Positions 34,539 through 52,085 of a stretch of 64,000 nucleotides of DNA are shown piece after piece. Numbering within the stretch: the first letter of the stretch is position 1; each line of letters opens with the position of its first letter. Source of the DNA: Cucumis sativus (Eukaryota; Streptophyta; Magnoliopsida; Cucurbitales; Cucurbitaceae); contig NC_026657.2 in the NCBI RefSeq assembly GCF_000004075.3, forward strand, positions 32,226,732 through 32,290,731. The letters are read 5' to 3'. The notes under the pieces were generated by a model. It saw only the letters and a program-made list of their open reading frames with translations. It searched no databases and was not told the DNA's origin. A program made the translations under genes and the position numbers.

Positions 34539-35870
34539 AAAACCATGCCAATAAAAAGAGTTCAAAATGAGTTACAATTACAATCAACATAACATGACAG
34601 AATAAAAGGAGGGAAAAGATAGCAAATTCAAATGTTAATGTCAGTGGAAACAAACCGAAGTAGAATAAGATTCCAGTAAAACAAAAAGATATAACACAAA
34701 AATGAATGGTTATCCCCCTAAATTATATATATCTATCATTTACGTCAAAGGAAAGTGGGTATCAAACGAGATTGAAGATAAGAGCAGTAATCAGATTCAG
34801 CAGATTCTATGAGCACTAAATTACAGACAAATTCCGAGAATAGGTTCATAAATTCTATTAGAAGAAGAAGAATCATGAAGACAAGAAAATGGAAAAACAA
34901 AACTGATTAAAAAAAAAAAAAAATCTACCAATAAATTTCACACTTAGTGGAAGGTTAAAGGGAAAATTATGAACAAGACCGTTAATTATTCACATAATTA
35001 TCCCAACCATCAATTCTAATCCTTAATCCAAATATCTTATTAAAAACATAATTTTTTTTCGAAAATAAAAATATTTTCAACGAGTTCGTCCTGAATTAAA
35101 TTAATATATCAAATATAGTTTTAAATTTTTTTTAAAAAAAAAAACCTTTCAAATGGGTAATTTCCACCTCATCCCTATTTCCCCAAAACCAACAAGCAGA
35201 TATTTTTTTGGATTTTGTTACATGAAAAACAAACTATTTTAGGAGTGCAAGAGAACTTCAAAATCACAACAGAAAAAACAACAGTCAAATGTCAACAAAT
35301 AAATTTGTAAAAAAAAAAACGAAATTTGTAATAATGATCTTTTTTTAAAAAAAAAAAATCCTCAGGATCCTCTATTTTCAAGCGATCCAATACAATATAC
35401 ATAAAAACCAAAACCAAATGGATCAAACACGGTTCCATCAAACACCAGACTAAACCCAATAAATACAGTAAAAATTCAAAGAATCAAACCATGGATCGAT
35501 CAACAAACAGTCGTTCACAAAATCGGAAAAAAAGAAAAAAAAAAAAAAGGGAAAAAACCAACAAACAAGAGCTCAGATGATTCAGAGAGGAATCGAAGCA
35601 TTTCCATTTAGTTAGATAACAAAAAAATGAGAAATCAAAGCAAGGGAAATGGAAAGAGAAGATCGGAAGTAGAGATCGAAGAGAGAAAAGATCGTACCAA
35701 AAAATTAGGGTAAAAAAATAGAAGTCAATGATGATTCAAGTGGATCTAGAGGTTTGAAGAGAGCGTTTGACTGTGGAGAGTGAGAAAGTGCGAGTAGAGA
35801 GAACGAAGCAGAAGAAGAAGAAGAGAGCTTGTTCTTCCTCCATCTCCAACCCCAATGTTTTTCCGCTTTT
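34539..35870 (-). other. 5' leader region of the CCCH gene, with probable intron
   Basis: A donor-like TTTTTTG|GTACGATC on the minus strand (exon side at 35699) suggests a non-coding first exon of about 35.70-35.86 kb, rich in CT on the sense strand, and a leader intron of about 1.1 kb ending near 34.53 kb. No other gene seen. Confidence 0.45.
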
Positions 35871-36829
35871 TTTCATGGAAAATTAAAAAAAAAATTATTA
35901 AAAACAAAACTTTATTCGTTATTTCTCTTTTTATAAAATTAATTAATTAATAATAATAATAATATTTTCCTCGTTTGAGAAAATCGCCTATCCAATATCA
36001 GCAAAAAGAGAACTCGATTGAAAATAATAATAATAATGAAATAAATATTAAAAAAAACAAAGCGCACTGAGTAATATTCGAGTAGTATTTCATTTATATA
36101 TGGTATGTAATTATTTGATGTTTATCGAATCAAAATTTGCCACGTTTTGTAAAGGTTAGTTTTATTGAATATGTTGCTTACGTGGGATTATATGATTTGT
36201 TGGGTCATGATAAAGTTATGTGTGTGGAGAGAGGGAATGGAAGCCTTTGGGAAATAATTTAACCGCACCAATTTGAGTGAAATTGCAGGCAAATTCATCC
36301 TAAATTCACTCGACATGAAAGTTAAAGTGGATGGATGCGAGGGGGGGTTTGTTATCCCCTGCCACCCGCCACACTGAAATCAATCCAAAATATCTATTCA
36401 CCTCGCACCAATTTTTCTTTTAAACAAACACACATCTTTTTATTTTCATTATTCTACTTTTTACTCAATTTTATTTTTAAATACACAACTCAATCTTAAA
36501 TTCTAATTTGGTGTAAACCACTTATCCATTTTTTATTCACATTTTATCAAACTCTAAAAATATCAACCATTTGTGTTGGTGATTGACATAGGTCGTTCCA
36601 CTAGTCCAACTTATTATCATTCCAAGCATCGGAAGAGAACTACACAGTGGAACACTACAAGAAGGAATGCGGTAGATAAAATTTTTGGGAGAGTTTTAAA
36701 ACAAGAGAATATAACAGTGATTGGTAAAAATTAGAGAGGTATTGGAAATGAAATAAGTTTGGTAGCGGCGGATGAAAATGCTTCATTAATTTAAGAACTA
36801 ACGTTATATTTTTACTTCATTAGGGTCCA

Positions 36830-37050
36830 ACAAATACGTGTGGTTGGAGGGGGAACCGAGAGGGAAGGTGGAAAGGAAAGGAAGGGGGTGTAAGTGTAAG
36901 TGTAAGTGTAAGAGCAAGTGGTTAGGTAAGTAAAGAAGGGAGAAAGGGAAGCGGGAGATGCCGGTGATGGGTGCATGCGTGCGTGCGTGAGGGTAAGTTC
37001 GAATGAACCGGAATGGAATGAAGTGTAGGATCCGGCCATCACACAGATTT
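36830..37050. other. GC-richer purine/pyrimidine-skewed island
   Basis: The + strand is G/A-rich, with a four-unit gtgtaa hexamer run near 36.89-36.91 kb and a gcgtgcgtgcgt run near 36.98 kb. The minus strand is therefore a C/T-rich tract like a plant 5' leader. It has a 76-codon frame made mainly of S, P and T. Its role is unknown. Confidence 0.35.
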
Positions 37051-40000
37051 GGAGCTTTGGATCTTATTGTACGAAAGCGGACATCAGATAGTAGTCAATT
37101 CTAGTTAATTGTCCAGTCAAATCACAAGATTGGCTCAAATAAATATATATTTTTCTCTATATATAAGCATTGGTTTCTTCTCAAAAAATCTAGTATTAAA
37201 TAATCGATTATTATTTTATTCGATTTAAAATTCCCTTTTGATACAGTTGAAAAATGTAATGACTTAAGTGGCTACTAAACAAAATGGCAAGTAAGAATAT
37301 TGTTAAAACTGTAGCAAGAAAACGTAAATATGTTAATTAGTTAATTCTAAATAAAAATTGTTTTTGTGAGAAAACAACGAGAATAAAGATGGAACGTAAA
37401 TTATGGAGATTAAATAGTTTAATTTATAACACTTGTTTAAATTAACTTTTTTTTTTCTTTCTCAAATTTGATCCTTTTGTAAAGAAGAAAATGTAAATTT
37501 GATTAAAAATATAAAATATGGTTTAACATTTTAGTCTATAAACTTTAAAATGTAAAAACCTCACCTAAGGATATAATTAGTAGCCCATTCATGTTGAATT
37601 CACACACTTTAACAGAATTGAAATTGCATTTTACTATAAAAAAAAAAAGTTGCACCCAAATATTGTTAAAAGCAAATGAGATAAAAAGAAATAACAAAAA
37701 AAGTTTCAGACTCTTAAGAAATGAGAACAAAATGAACATTTTAGTAAACAAACACAATAGAAAATAAGTGGACATGGGTTAACAAGAAAAATAGGGTTTC
37801 TTTTACTTTTTCTCCAAAGATAAGCTATGGTTATTGGTTTTCTATTCTAGTCAATCAATGTCAAATTTAGACTATTAGATACCCATATTACACACAATCC
37901 AATGCATCTACCTTTATATGTATTGTATTAAAAGAAAATCACATAAACGTATATTTTATAGAGTTAAAAGAGTTTCACAAGAGATGTATACAATGCATAC
38001 GTCCATGCATTCAACTTATTTTCAAATTGAACTTAGAGCTCCCCAATTTTTCTTCTAATACACGCCATCTATTACAAGAAAACTATTACATAACTAAATT
38101 GAATAAAAATTAACTTGGAAAACGAAACTAACAACAACATTAACTTTATTTATTTTGTATTAGAATAAATATTGTTAGTCCCTGTGCATTTTTTAACTTA
38201 AAAAACCAAGTGTATACCATTTTCAAATCTAGTGTATATATATATTAAAAGAAAATAGTACAATAATTTATTTGGAATAAGTAGTTTAGTATAGAATAGT
38301 TGGGTAAATTGTAAAAATGATCTAAATTTTATGGCGGTTGCAATTATAGTATCAAGTGTTTAAATTTGAAAATGATGCACCGTAAATGTTAGAATTAATC
38401 ATCAATAACTCACATAATTGCAGTTATGAGTTTTTTATTTTAGAGTTATTATAAAATTGAGGAAAAAAGACAAGAGTAATTAAGTAGTTAGGTTAGGAAG
38501 GAACGAAGGGGGAGCGATGGTGAGGGTAGAAGTGTTAACGGTTTGGGTTTAAACTAAAACCACACCTAAAATGTAAAAAAAAAAAAAAAAAAAAGAAATC
38601 ATACGAAACTGAACTAAACCGCACGTTTGTGTTAAACTGAATAAAAACCGAGCCGCATATGAAGTCCAGTTTAAACCGCGCAAAATTTTAGACCACAAAA
38701 GCATCAAGTTTGACTTTCTATTTTAAATTTTGAGCCACCAAAGTAGCGAGTTTTATAAAATTTTCTTTACATTTTAGATATGAATAGATATCGAGTCAAA
38801 CGTATTAAAAAACAAAATTTTTATTAACATTTTTTTAATATTTTAAAACCAAAATGAAGTGAACTGTTTTAACATAACACAAACTACAACAAATGACATG
38901 CAATCGCTTTCGATTCGATTTCATTTTCAAATATTTGAAGGACGTTCCTAGGTTATGGTATAGAGGAGAAGAATGGTTCGTGTGAGTGAATAGAGAAAAA
39001 AAAAAGGAAAAAGAAAAGAGGAGGGTGAGGGGTCCACTTGGGTTGGTGGGACCCAACTAGAGATTTTGCAGTTAGGATGTGGAGGAAGGAATAAGGAAGA
39101 AGAAGAAAAATGTTATTGTTGTTATTTATTAATAATAAATATTATTATTATTATTTAAACAATTTAAAAAAATATGAAGAATCACGTGCCCTTACAAGAA
39201 CACACCAAAACAAAGTGGATAAGGACAACTTATTTTCCTCACTCTTACTTCTCTTTCATACCGACCCGACCCGATCCGACTTATTCTCTTTTTCTTTTTA
39301 TTATTATTATTATTATCAAAGTTATTGAAAATATTTATAAAATAAATTGTAATTTTATATCAACTTCTCTCCTTTTCACTCTCTAATTTTCTCTTTTTTG
39401 TGTTTGCCAAAGCCACCTCCCTCGTTACCCATGGGGGACCCAAAGCAGTAGAAAATGGTGGGTTAGGAGAGTGACAATGTGGGAGAAATATATCCTTTTA
39501 TTTTTTTTTTCTACATTTACTCTCTACTTTTTCTTTATTCTCTCCATTTTTATTTCTTTTCTTCATTTATTACCATTCTCATTCCAAAGCATTTAATTAA
39601 AAGTAATTTTGGTACAATTTCACGAAATTAAAACATTAATAATTGGCTTTTTTTAAAAAATGCATATTTAATTAAATGTGTTAAGATCTTAGTTATTCGA
39701 GAGTGGGAAAAATGAGAAAATAAAATCAATCACTCTCGTTTTAAAAATACTTTTTAGTTAAAAAGCAGTGCATATTATAAGACAAGAATATGATTTGTGA
39801 AAAACAAAAAATAAAATAAAATAAAGGCAAAGAACACGATTCTTTATTTTATTTTTTCTGATAAAGATATAATAACAGATGGAATAATTTTAATTTCTAA
39901 GAATAAAAGTAAAATCAATTTTCATCACATGAGATCTAATTGTTCTTTATATAGTATAATTTAATTAAAAACAAATCAATTTATAAATTAATTAAAACAA

Positions 40001-40287
40001 TACATCTTATTATTTTTTTGGAAAATTAGCCCTATAATATAGTTCACTACAAGCATCTCAAAATGGAGTTATAGAACATTTTTAAAAATAGTACAATAAT
40101 CTAAAATATTTGAAATTTTATTATATTTGATCAAAATTTTCATTCTTAATCATTTTCCTTGTGTTTATTTTCTTTGTATTTTAATAAAAGAAATATATTT
40201 TTAAAATAATAAAAAATGATTGTAAATAACAAAATTAAATAATATAGATGTGCATACTTAATCATTTTTTTAAAAAGTAGATTAAAG

Positions 40288-40322
40288 AAAAAGAGAAGAA
40301 GAAGAAGAAGAAGAAGAAGAAA
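40288..40322. repeat. GAA microsatellite
   Basis: An uninterrupted run of about nine gaa units. A simple repeat. Confidence 0.9.
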
Positions 40323-41828
40323 AGGGTTTAATTTAAAAGTGATTATGGAAGGAAGAGCCCACAGAAGCGTGTGTGTGTTTTTCTTTTGCCTCTTTAATTT
40401 GGTGGAGGAGCCAAAAGGGGACACGTGGCAAGTGTTGGTTGCTTCGCCGGCTACCATCACTAACCTTATTATTATTATTATCATTATTAGGGTTATCTCA
40501 TGTAATGTTACTTCGTCCTTCCTAAAGAAAACGAAAGGATAAGAAAAAAATAAGAGGGAGGATTTTGGAGTTTTTTTTTCTCTTTTTCTAAAAACTAAAT
40601 TTAAAATTATTATCATTATTATTTTTAATATTATAAAAAAAACAAAAACGAAGGGTGTTTCGGGTATAATTATTATTTTATTTTGAATAGAAAAAATGGA
40701 TATTCTATATTTGAATAAACCTTTTATCGTCCTTAAATATTTTGATTCCTATCGTACTATATATATATACCAAGATATAGACAATATGTTTTTGGTAGAT
40801 ATGCTTATTTGTTTTTACATTTGCTTGAATTTGAAAACTTTCTTTATACTGAATTTCATTAATTGATTTTTTTTTTCCTTCTATTTTTTGAGTTTCAAAA
40901 TTTTGCTTCACTTTTAGGGTTTGAACATTTTTTAGAAAGTTATTTTCATGATTGTTTGCATTCCCATTTTTCCACTACCTTTCCAAAATAATTTTGTTTG
41001 ATTTTTCTTGGTGGTTATGCATTTCATTTAAAATTATTTTAGTTATATATATATATATTTTTAGTTTATACATGTTTTTTCTTTCTTTATGGGATCATTT
41101 TTATTGAAACTCCACTTATTTTATTTGGTGGAATGTCTACATATTATATCTAATTTATTTTAAATATTTGTAAACGCTATGCCTTTTATGTGAATTTTGT
41201 TAAGCATTAAAAAAAAACTATTTTTATTTCTACTATATTTTTGTGTTGTAAATTTGAAATATCAAAAATTTGTAAATGAAGTGATGGTTGAGATAACGAT
41301 TTTTGACGTACAATTAGTTTTGTAAAAAGAACTTTTTAACAATCAAATTTGATGTTTGATTCTAAAGGTTGGAACCAAAATAAATGTCTTACAATTTTTA
41401 ACCATCAAATATTAATAAATTTTTATTAACTGTTACTCCAAAATAGCCCTTTACAGAATTGGAAACTTGAATATCAGTTTAAATGTTTAATTTTATACTA
41501 CTAAATGTTGTTTATATACCAACAAAATTAATTTTTAACGACTAAAAACTTCTTTCAAAATAAATTTAAACATGTCAAAATGATTTTATCTATTCAAAAT
41601 CACTTCCAAACATAGCTATCCATCCAGTGAGCATCAGCATGTACAGAAGAACTGGCATGCATAAACTCAGGACAACAAAATTCCTCATTTGAGAAAGCAG
41701 CTCCAGATTTTAGGGTAAAGCAATGCCAGACAACTCAACTTTCTAGCAATCTTCAAATTTTTAGTGCATGTATAGAAAACCAAGAACATAAATTTTTAGA
41801 AACTTACCAGAATTTTTTTCAATCCTAT

Positions 41829-44800
41829 TTAAAGAATTTGAGTGAAAAACTCCTCTAAATTATTTGCGACCGCTCCAAGTTTTTGAGAAAAAACTGCATC
41901 TTTCACATCAATGGTTTTGTTCGAATAAACATCGCCTGTCTTGATTTCCATATACTCATATAGGTTGTGCATAGTTCCATCTGATACCCAAGACAGTACA
42001 AGAGGAAACAATGAAAGAAGATCAATTAAAGCCAAAGGCCAATCGATAAATATTCTAAAAGAGAGGCAGTAGATAGGAATCAATTCCAGTTAAGACAACT
42101 TAGAGAGTTTGTAATTAATGGACAAGTTGAATGACATGGCCACAATCAACATGTAAATTACTGGTAAACTTTCAAATTGAATTTAGCCAAATTTGTGCTT
42201 GGTCATTCAAAACGTCAGATAACAGATTCAAGACATTCTAACAATTTATAACAAAGTTTTGAACCATGAACAAATCTTTCCCAAGTTATCCTTTTGATGA
42301 TGAATTCTTGACAAACTATATCAAGCAAGAGCCCCATTCTTAGTCCCAATCAATTCCTTTTGATGGGTGAAGCATCTCAAACTACTATGATATAAAATAT
42401 ACCCACCAATTTGATGTTTCCTTTCAATGTTCTCATGATCTATAAAATCCTCAATATGGATTCTTACACAAATGTTACCAATGAGAATACGATAGAACCC
42501 AAATATACTGAAAGAAACACGATAACCATGTTTTCGAGGTACTTGGCCCTCCAAATGTTGAGACCAATCTCAAGCCAGAATTCACTCACCACAATATTAC
42601 CCATTTTTCATATTCTCCTTTTCTCTGATTATAACCAAATTCCATAATCAACTCTCCTAACCAATTACTAATATATATATTGGACCCCTAGTTTGGATAG
42701 TTGGTATTATTGGTAGTAAAGAGCATTCTAGTAATTAGACATCAAGCTTGTTTGGTTTTTTGGGTCATAAATAAGTGAGAGTGAGGCTTGAGGGGCGAAG
42801 AACTTTGAAAGAGACTAGCCCTCTCAAAAGGCTAGGATAGGTTACTTTTCTTATAATATTACAGCATACTTCTATATTTGAGTGTTCTTAAGTTTTCTGT
42901 GTTATTCTCGACTGTTCTTGTTAGGCGGTATCCTAACAACATTCTTAATTGATTAAACAAAGCATCACCAAGTAAGCCATGAAAAAACAAAGCATGCATC
43001 CATTGTCTTTTATGTTGGCATGTAATTTTCTAGGATCGTTGATGAACAATTTAAAAGTTATAAGTTTTTCAATGCAGTTTTTTACCATTTTTTTTCCAGA
43101 AGCATGTCACAAACAAGATATCATCAAAACAAAAAAACCGTGCATGAACATGGCAGTTGAGGCCCCAAGAAGACTATTTTTCAAGGATAGAGAAACATGA
43201 CAGGCTAAATTGATTACTCATCAGGAGCTAGTACTCTTACCTTCGGCAACAATGGCTTCATAGTCAGGAGGTTTAGCCATCCAATTTCCATTTGAATCTT
43301 TCATGTGCCTTCTATCAGATGCAAAGTGACGAAAAAGTATTGGAGCATGAATGATTCTGAAAAGCCTGTCCCCAGAAAATAGCAGGTTTTTATTAAAATT
43401 TTGACAAACAGTATAAGTATTTTAAGCTTGAATTACACTTCACAAAGAAATGACTGCCTTCTAAATTGAGAAACCTTTATTAACACACTACAAGATCATT
43501 GCAATACCAATTCTATTTCTTTTGATAGACAGAGACTTTTGCAAAACAGTTTTGAGTAGAACATTAGTGTCAAACTTAAAGTTGGATCAATATGGAGAAT
43601 AACAACTAGGAATCATTATTAGATTAGCCCAATTATAATACCAACATAATAAAATTTCGAAGTATAGACTTCACTTGATGTAGTGCTCCTAGACTCCGCT
43701 TCTAGAGTCTTTCAAAATTCTAGCAGGGTGTGCTTGTGCTTGCCAGATCCTCGTGATGGTACTTGAAAAGTGAAAAATCTGTATCTCACTACATTTAAGA
43801 ACACTCACCCCAAATGTTTTCAACCAATAAAATTCAACGACAAGATAATTGTGAACATATGCATTAAAAAAATGAGTTGTAGCTAACAGGTTCTACCTTT
43901 GATACTCAGGGGAGATTTGAAATGATGGCCTGATAGCTTGTGACACATAGCTGCCCAGAGGGAGAGGTAAATGAAGAGTTGAGTCTAAATCCCACACTAA
44001 AAAAGGAAATTCACCTTCTATCTTTCTCTGTCAATTGAAATGAACTCAACATCTTAAAAGTAAAAAAACAAGAAAAGCTTGCAGCAATGATCAAAATAAA
44101 GTTCTAATGCAACTCAATAGGTGATTATGACTCAAACAGCAATTGTTAAAGTAGGATAGACTAGACTGTGTCTTACCTGAATGCAAATGACATGGTAATC
44201 CCACAAAACAAGACCATCTGCCCTTTTGCTGGCTTTCTGATGCCAAAGGGGAATCTAAACAAATTTTTTTGAGGGGTGGGGGAAGTTAGGCTTTTAATTA
44301 GTAAACAAGGATTTCACTCAAAGAAAGATGAATTTAACTAGATGTTATCAAATGACATGAACAACATAATCGGTACCAGGCTTGAAACTAATCTTGCTTG
44401 CAGAGCAAACATTTCTTTGAAATAAGAAACAAAAAAAAGATTCCTCATTGATAGAAGGAAATGAAAAGAGAAACAAGAGAAATATTTCATGGACTCCTAT
44501 GCCAAAAGGTAAAAAGTCCATCCAAAATGGTAGCTATCTTAGAGATTGGGTAATTACAAAACTAGAAGATCTCCTAAAAATTAGGAAGTGCCAAATGTTT
44601 TCGACCACCTTCTACCATTCAAAACAGCTTTCCCATTCCTTTCTAACAAAGAGCACGAGTACAATTTCTCTCGAATCATGCCATCATTATCGAACCTAAG
44701 TCTACCAATGACTAGAAATGACACTTTGAATAGTAACAAGAACGAGCACTGATTTAGCAAAACTTACTTATCCTCAGAAATGGCTAAAATACCAGAGAAA

Positions 44801-45420
44801 CAACATACGTGCCTGCTTCTTCTCATTAGAAATGAAAACAACAAAAAGATCAGCTCCCTCTGCATCAGCCAATCTGTTTGTACATAATTTCTTGCATAGA
44901 AAATAAACATTCTCCTCACTGCAAAATTGAAAATACAAAAATACTTCAAAGCTGATCTTCCATTCCGTTGTGGCTGTACTACAAGTATGAAACTTCATAT
45001 TTAAAAAATATACCCTATTCAATTCAATTCCAGCGCAGTTCAAATATTGTTAGAACTGCCAACTAAAGTAATTTCTTGCCGTTGTTTAGACTCAAGTCCA
45101 CAGTTCCATAAAAATTACACTTCAAAAAGGGTGTCGGAAGAATAAATCGGCAAGAAATTTTAGTCTTGTCTTCTGCATTCCATCTTCTTTCTTTGGTCAT
45201 TTTGGGATATGGGAAATTTTAGCAGCATATCGTTAAAAGAACACATTGAAGATTTTTTTTTAAAAAAAAACCCATGTTTAAGAACAAAGAAACACGACAA
45301 AATAGATAATAATTCAGATTGTGAAGGCAATGGTTCGATTGATTACCAGTAGAAAGGAGTATGGCGGAACTGAGAAACATCCAAATCACTCGATTCTACC
45401 GTTGATGCTGTTGAAGCCAT
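41829..45420 (-). CDS. NTAQ1: Protein N-terminal glutamine amidohydrolase
   Basis: Converts N-terminal Gln to Glu on proteins, feeding the Arg/N-degron pathway in cytosol and nucleus. Exons: 45347-45420, 44813-44918, 44177-44254, 43897-44027, 43241-43365, 41829-41980 (TAA); 666 nt, 221 residues, the remembered length of Arabidopsis At2g41760. The catalytic triad fits: Cys25 (HTPFYCEENVY), His81 ([10 protein letters not shown]), Asp99 (LVWDLDSTL). Other conserved stretches are [21 protein letters not shown] (spanning exons 2-3) and [10 protein letters not shown]. Exon 2 appears to end CAG|GCACGT, a GC rather than GT donor; the nearby GT sites would break the frame. The last intron is 1260 bp and contains an interspersed-repeat candidate. 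Intact otherwise. Confidence 0.94.
42660..42955. mobile_element. Possible LTR-type repeat in NTAQ1 intron 5
   Basis: The minus strand begins with tgttaggataccgcc, a TGTTA-type terminus, followed by aacaagaacagtcgag and later a short inverted pair (gactagccctctcaaaaggctagg on +). Base composition differs from the rest of the intron. It may be a solo LTR or other non-autonomous repeat. Neither an opposite terminus nor a target-site duplication was identified. Confidence 0.3.
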
Positions 45421-46504
45421 GGCTTAATCTAATCGGCTAGTTGAGTTCCTTCAGATTCTAGAAAAGAGCATGCACTTTCGAAAAGTTTTTGGTTAGTTTG
45501 ATCGTATTGAAAAACAAGCATTTGAATATAAAAATGGAACAAATTCAAACTATAGGGTTCAAAATGATATTTTAATTTTTCTCCCTTCTAGTTCTAATTT
45601 GGTGCCCACTAAGGATTCAAACGTCTACTACACATAGCAACAATTTATCTGAGATTATAGAGTTTGTTTGTGAGAGTTTATTCATGATTTCAGCAAACTT
45701 CGATGATGACTTACATTATGTCTAATATTTCTCAAATCAAACCAGATAACATGTTGATATCATAAGATGTAACTATTAAGTTAAGATATTTCTTAGATAG
45801 AGCAGATCTATTTGTTTTACAATAAGTGGTTAACACGAATATTATATATATTTAATTTATACGTATCCATTCATTTTCACATAAAAATAATAATAAAAAT
45901 AACTACTTTAAAATGTTTTCATACGCGTTAATTATGTGAACTATATTTTTCAATTGTTGATGTTGATGAGATACAATTATTCGAGTTAAAATATTTCAAT
46001 TATAAAATTATTATATTTTACACTTCACTTTACCTTACCTTCTCAACCACATTGATATGCAAATAGAAGTATGTATCTAACCAATTAAGTCACTTAATTT
46101 TGGTTCAAAAGAACGTCACCATCTTCCTTTAATAAAAATAATTAAAAGTTCATAACTTTTTTGTTTTACTTTTAGTGCAATTAGCAAATTCAAATCTTAG
46201 ACGTGATTACTAATGCATGCTCGTATACTAGGTTGCATGCATTTTTTTCCCTTTTGATTAAGCAAATCTCGCTGCTAATTAATTTAATCAAACATTAACA
46301 AAAAGAAAATGTACTATCTTGTTTGGAACTTTGGATAAGATCAATTTTCCTTTTTAATACGTGGGTTTTCGACGGAATGCTAATTACCTCGAGGTCACAA
46401 TCATACATATTTAAATAACTAGGTTGTGATTTAGTCTTTTATTTTATTTTATTTTTGACATTTTTCAAGGGTATAATAGTTTCCCTTTTACACTATCTTT
46501 TGAA
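45421..46504. other. Spacer between NTAQ1 and beta-glucosidase copy A
   Basis: Holds the NTAQ1 promoter and leader and the 3' flank of copy A. From about 46.14 kb it aligns with the 3' flank of copy B, marking the left edge of the duplication. Nothing else seen. Confidence 0.55.
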
Positions 46505-50527
<4,023 letters not shown>

Positions 50528-51901
50528 TATTGTTATTGTTTGGGAACAAATTAAATTTGCCTACTCTTTCTCTGTTATTTATTTATGAACTTAAATCTTA
50601 ACATGAAAGAGATCAGAGACGTATGCATCCATTGCTTGGTTTAAATTAAAATCGGTTTGTGGTCCAACTTTTAAGTTTGTTTGGTTGGTGCTCACCATAT
50701 CTCTTAGCTTTCTATTTCATATATACGATAAAGAACCTTTCATGCATATGCACCCCTTAACCTCCTATTCTCAGACGAACATTTACTCCTCTACGCTACT
50801 GATCTTGTTGGTCACTCCAACCACTTTTTCTCCAATTTGTACTTTTGTTTGAAAGCCTTGAGAATCTCACCCACAAAATTGTTTCTACAACCATAGCTTT
50901 GATATTAATTGATTTGGATAACGAATTCGAAATAATTGCCTCAATATCACTTGATTAGGACAAGAGAATCAAAATAATTGTATGGAGGCCCTATATGAAA
51001 AAGAGTTCAAAGTTAAAAAAGAAATGAGGTTTGATCTTCTGCTACGAACTTAAATCTTTAACATCTTAACCTCTATCTAGGAGAAAGCATCGATTGGTCA
51101 GAGTCGAAGTCGACTTATGGTATTTTGGTCTATCATGCCTCCTCTATATGGGTGTGGGATATTGTGTTTGAAGTACTTTGATTCATTTCCGCACGTAACC
51201 ATGTTTAAATTTAAATTTGGAGAGATTTTATGCATGATGGATGTAATTGAAATAAAAAGAGAAAATAATATCATTGCATGCAAGAAACTTGGGTTAAAAT
51301 TTTTAAGGAAAATTTCGTTTTCCTCTGATTTGGAAGAAAAATTTGAGATTTTTTTTTGAAAAAAGTAGTCACTTTAGTTTCTTAAGAGCTCTCTAAGAAT
51401 TTTATATTGTTAGCAACCAAACCATAGCATACCATTTTAGGCATGGCATCACTATTTTTCTTGTTAAAAGAAAATTAATCCAAACATGTGTTTTCATTCA
51501 TTTACTTTGGTGTTAATTTTAGATAATAACAACATGGGGAAAAAAAATAGGGAAAAATTACAAGATATTATTCTACAATAATATAATAATAATGGTATAG
51601 AGCATGTATTGAAAAAAAGAGTAATAACATTATGTCATGTGAATTATTTCATTTAGGTTTCAATAATATTTTCAATGATGTAGTTGAGAGAGGTGATTTT
51701 GAGCAACCTACATAAAAGTACTAAGAAGAGACAAAAGAAAAAATGAGGTCATTTACTCAAAATAGTAACTTAGTATAAATTAGTGTGAAAGAATCAAACT
51801 TTATTTCATATTGTGCATATAAGTCATCTTTTTCCTTTTAGTTTAACCAAACAAAAGTTCCAGCAGATATTTACCATTGATGACTATTTTAAAAATAATA
51901 A

Positions 51902-52085
51902 TTAAGCATATAATAATATTTAAATTTTTTTGCAAATATAGCAAAACTATCACTGATATGAGTCTATTAGTGATAGACCAATATTTGTAACGTGGTCTAT
52001 CGGTGGTGATAGACTCCTATCATTGATAGAATTTGACAAATTTTGCTATATTTGAAAAAATTTTAAAATGTTTTTATATACTTAA
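51902..52085. mobile_element. MITE with about 45-bp terminal inverted repeats
   Basis: The left end (TTAAGCATATAATAATATTT... then gcaaatatagcaaaa) and the reverse complement of the right end (TTAAGTATATAAAAACATTT... then caaatatagcaaaa) match over about 45 bases with few differences. The centre is itself made of inverted gatag/ctatc words (tagtgatagac, tctatcggtggtgatagac), so a single strand folds into a long hairpin. No coding capacity. The homologous place in unit B (about 61.45 kb) lacks it, as far as alignment by eye shows. Confidence 0.75.

Larger units (their letters stand above)
35871..41828. other. Long AT-rich intergenic region
   Basis: About 6 kb without a recognised gene. It contains microsatellites, including an ATT tract near 39.30 kb and a GAA tract near 40.29-40.32 kb, an A18-like run near 38.57-38.59 kb within sequence of the aaccgaac-type dispersed repeat, and a compositionally unusual island at about 36.83-37.05 kb. 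Open frames here are low-complexity and unlike any family I know. Small or non-coding genes cannot be excluded. Confidence 0.5.

Noticed and set aside
36812-37042. 76-codon minus frame rich in S, P and T
   Set aside because: Composition reflects CT-rich repeats, not a recognisable protein.
39110-39386. Overlapping + frames with runs of Y, I and L
   Set aside because: Produced by ATT/TAT microsatellite-like sequence.
40140-40616. 156-codon minus frame
   Set aside because: Dominated by runs of L, F, K and I from AT-rich and microsatellite sequence.
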